Positions 5,562 to 7,112 of a stretch of 7,112 bases of DNA are shown piece after piece (the stretch's first letter is position 1; each line of letters starts with the position of its first letter). The translations under genes were made by a program, and so were the position numbers. The stretch is from Nitriliruptoraceae bacterium. Lineage in GTDB: Bacteria > Actinomycetota > Nitriliruptoria > Nitriliruptorales > Nitriliruptoraceae. The stretch covers positions 1 through 7,112 of the forward strand of contig PWEU01000191.1 in NCBI GenBank assembly GCA_003554005.1. Direction: 5' to 3'. The notes beneath the pieces are model-generated. The model made no database searches, was not told the origin of the DNA, and was given only the letters and a program-made list of their open reading frames with translations.

Positions 5562-6953
5562 TCACTCCACGACCGGCAGCAGCACGACCGACGGGCCGTC
5601 GAGCTGCAGCTCGAGCCGCCGGACCTCGACCAGCACCGTCAGCACCTCGCCCGCCGGCAGGGTCGTGTCCAGCTCGGGGGTGAGCAGCAGGGTGACCAGG
5701 GTGTCCCCGTCGGCCCAACCCTGCTCCTGCACCGAGGCAGCCGCGAGCACCGAGCCATCGGAGGTCTGCAGGGTCACCCCGATCGTGCGCGCCGGGTTGC
5801 CCGGGGTGCTCGGGCGCACCACCAGCTGAGCGGTGGCGGTGCCTTGCAGCGTCGTGGTGGCGGTGACGGGCACCTCGAAGGCGAGGATCGTGGCCTGTTG
5901 GCCACCGACGAAGCTCGGGTTGCCATCGAGGGGCGGCAGCACGACCTCGGCGGGCAGCCCCGGCTCGCCATCACCTGGGTCGGCGGCGGTGGAGAAGCTG
6001 TTGCTGACGCTGGCGGTCGAGGCGGTCAGTGCCGCCTCGGCAACCGGGAGGCGGAGCCCGCCCGCGACGAGCATGCCGAACACCAGGCCGAGCACCGACC
6101 ACCGGCGCAGTCGACGCGCCCCTGCGCTCGGGTCGCCGGTGACCTCGCTGAGGAACTCCGATTCGTCGGGCTCGTCACCAGTCTCCGACGGGTGCTGGGC
6201 CTCGGTCACCTCGTCAACCATGATCGAAATGGCCTGGGCGGCCGGAACGGTCGCCAGCACCGGCACCGTCTCCCACAGCGAGGTGGTGGTGCCGCCCGTC
6301 GTCAGGTGGGAGAACAGCAACTCGTCGCCGGCCGCAGCGGTCGTCGGACGCGAGGCGGCGGACCGTGGCGGTGCCGACCCGGTGGCCGCCTGGACGGCGC
6401 GGCGCACCTGTCGTCGCACGGGCTCGGTAGCGGCGGCGACCTGCGGTGCGGTCATCGCTGAGACGACGGCCGCGCCCAGCGTCGCCAGGATGAACAGCGT
6501 GAGCTCCAGGTACCGGTCGGTCCGGGCCCAGTGCACCGGTAGCCCGAGCATCGGGATCAGCAGCCGCCCGTAGCCCTCCACCCGCTCCGGCGGGACCGGG
6601 TGGAGGTCGTCGGTCACGTTGGCGTCACCACGGGTGATGTAGGCGCCGTCATCACCGACCTGCCGGACCCGGTGGGTGACGAGGCGAGCCTCGAAGCCGT
6701 CGCCGTCCCGGTAGGTCACGACCGTGCCCGTACCCAACGGCAGCTCCGGCGGCCGGTCGAGCAGCACGATGTCGCCGGCGCGGATCGCCGGTGACATCGA
6801 ACCGCTGGACACCAGCACCGAGCTCCAGCCGAACGCGACGGTGGGCAGCAGCAGCCAGAGCACCAGTGCCAGGACCAGGAACAGATGCACGTCCGCGGCC
6901 AGCCCGACGGTGGTCAGGGACCACCGTCGGGCTCGGGCCGCGGACGCGCGCAT
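5562..6953 (-). CDS. SipW/Sec11-type signal peptidase I (S26B) with a substrate-like C-terminal extension
   Basis: The 463-residue protein starts with a basic N-terminus and a transmembrane helix (about 23-43). The peptidase domain follows. It has S52 in SSGSMSP and H94 in LVTHRV, the His replacing the Lys of bacterial LepB, plus ITRGDANVTDD (D110, D115/D116). This Ser-His pattern marks the archaeal/ER/SipW type that removes signal peptides from particular exported proteins. A second helix spans about 148-168. SipW-like enzymes usually end near here. This one continues with an Ala/Thr-rich, then acidic linker (170-278), a basic patch RRLRRW, a third hydrophobic segment (286-304), A305-E306-A307, and ALTASTASVSNSFSTA, which resembles the start of mature SipW substrates. 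A beta-rich domain of about 140 residues completes it. The frame is continuous, with no obvious internal ribosome-binding site. The ATG at 6953 lacks a clear one too, suggesting coupling to the gene 24 bp upstream. The peptidase call is secure; the role of the extension is inferred. Confidence 0.88.
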   Translation of the reverse strand: MRASAARARRWSLTTVGLAADVHLFLVLALVLWLLLPTVAFGWSSVLVSSGSMSPAIRAGDIVLLDRPPELPLGTGTVVTYRDGDGFEARLVTHRVRQVGDDGAYITRGDANVTDDLHPVPPERVEGYGRLLIPMLGLPVHWARTDRYLELTLFILATLGAAVVSAMTAPQVAAATEPVRRQVRRAVQAATGSAPPRSAASRPTTAAAGDELLFSHLTTGGTTTSLWETVPVLATVPAAQAISIMVDEVTEAQHPSETGDEPDESEFLSEVTGDPSAGARRLRRWSVLGLVFGMLVAGGLRLPVAEAALTASTASVSNSFSTAADPGDGEPGLPAEVVLPPLDGNPSFVGGQQATILAFEVPVTATTTLQGTATAQLVVRPSTPGNPARTIGVTLQTSDGSVLAAASVQEQGWADGDTLVTLLLTPELDTTLPAGEVLTVLVEVRRLELQLDGPSVVLLPVVE

Positions 6954-6977
6954 GGAGTGCGCCGAGAAGGGGTGGGA

Positions 6978-7112
6978 TCAGCTGGTGGTGGACACCGACC
7001 AGGTGAAGTCGATCCCGCTCGCGGTGGCACCCACCGGCGCCGAGTCCGCGACCGTCACCCGGAAGTGGAAGCCCTGGGCCTCTCCGGATGCCGTGGGCGT
7101 CCAACCGGTCGC
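6978..7112 (-). CDS. 3' end of a probable secreted SipW-dependent (camelysin/TasA-like) protein
   Basis: On the minus strand the frame is open from the window edge to a TGA at 6978-6980, giving the last 44 residues. They include FHFRVTVADSAP and end with IDFTWSVSTTS. The pattern (aromatic-x-F-x-VTV, then APxGATA, then a final FTWS strand) is what I know from the C-terminal beta strands of camelysin/TasA-like proteins exported through SipW. The gene ends 24 bp before the signal peptidase start, on the same strand and in the same frame. This fits the common arrangement in which a SipW-type peptidase gene sits beside its substrate genes. Most of the gene is outside the window, so signal peptide and domain content cannot be checked. 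It could be another secreted beta-sandwich protein. Confidence 0.55.
   Translation of the reverse strand, partial: ATGWTPTASGEAQGFHFRVTVADSAPVGATASGIDFTWSVSTTS

Noticed and set aside
6219..6221. Separate start (M245) that would split the signal peptidase into two genes
   Set aside because: The reading frame is continuous with no stop. Only a poor CAGG lies upstream, at long spacing. A single fusion protein is the simpler reading, although internal initiation cannot be excluded.
1..7112. CRISPR array, insertion sequence, phage or toxin-antitoxin content
   Set aside because: There are no regularly spaced repeats, transposase motifs, terminal repeats or small paired genes. Base composition looks uniform across the window.

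Overview
The window is very GC-rich, with codon third positions almost always G or C, GTG as well as ATG starts, and -10-like TAnnnT hexamers. Together with the gene families present, this points to a high-GC actinobacterium. A Geodermatophilaceae- or Nocardioides-like organism would fit, but the sequence alone does not fix the genus. There are no mobile elements, CRISPR arrays, tRNAs or rRNAs.

Layout from left to right. (1) Positions 1-132 hold the 3' end of an unidentified forward gene. A 162-bp gap follows, with a perfect 10-bp inverted repeat. (2) pepA, an M17 leucyl aminopeptidase, runs forward from a GTG at 295 to 1773 with all metal and active-site residues present. (3) Convergent to it, 1839-2792 on the minus strand encodes a two-domain universal stress protein with degenerate nucleotide-binding loops. 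(4) The 278-bp divergent region 2793-3070 holds a minus-strand -10 candidate and a candidate operator for the usp gene. It also holds a good forward -35/-10 promoter and a perfect 17-bp palindrome in the leader of the next gene. (5) 3071-4315 encodes an exported, membrane-anchored von Willebrand A (vWA) protein with an intact metal-binding site and a Glu/Pro-rich stalk. (6) Convergent to it, 4368-5372 on the minus strand encodes a membrane-anchored Lon-type (YlbL-like, S16) Ser-Lys protease behind its own promoter, with a 13-bp palindrome just upstream of the -10. (7) 5562-6953 on the minus strand encodes a SipW/Sec11-type (S26B) signal peptidase. Its long C-terminal extension looks like a SipW-dependent substrate: basic residues, hydrophobic segment, AxA, then a beta-rich domain. 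(8) 6978-7112 on the minus strand is the 3' end of a gene just upstream of the peptidase. Its C-terminus resembles camelysin/TasA-type secreted beta-sandwich proteins.

The right half is therefore mostly extracytoplasmic: a surface vWA protein, a membrane-bound Ser-Lys protease, and a signal peptidase next to its probable substrate. The most interesting element is the signal peptidase fused in one open frame to what looks like its own class of substrate. This suggests self-processing or a self-anchored surface assembly. The left half (aminopeptidase, stress protein) is ordinary housekeeping content with some notable regulatory palindromes.
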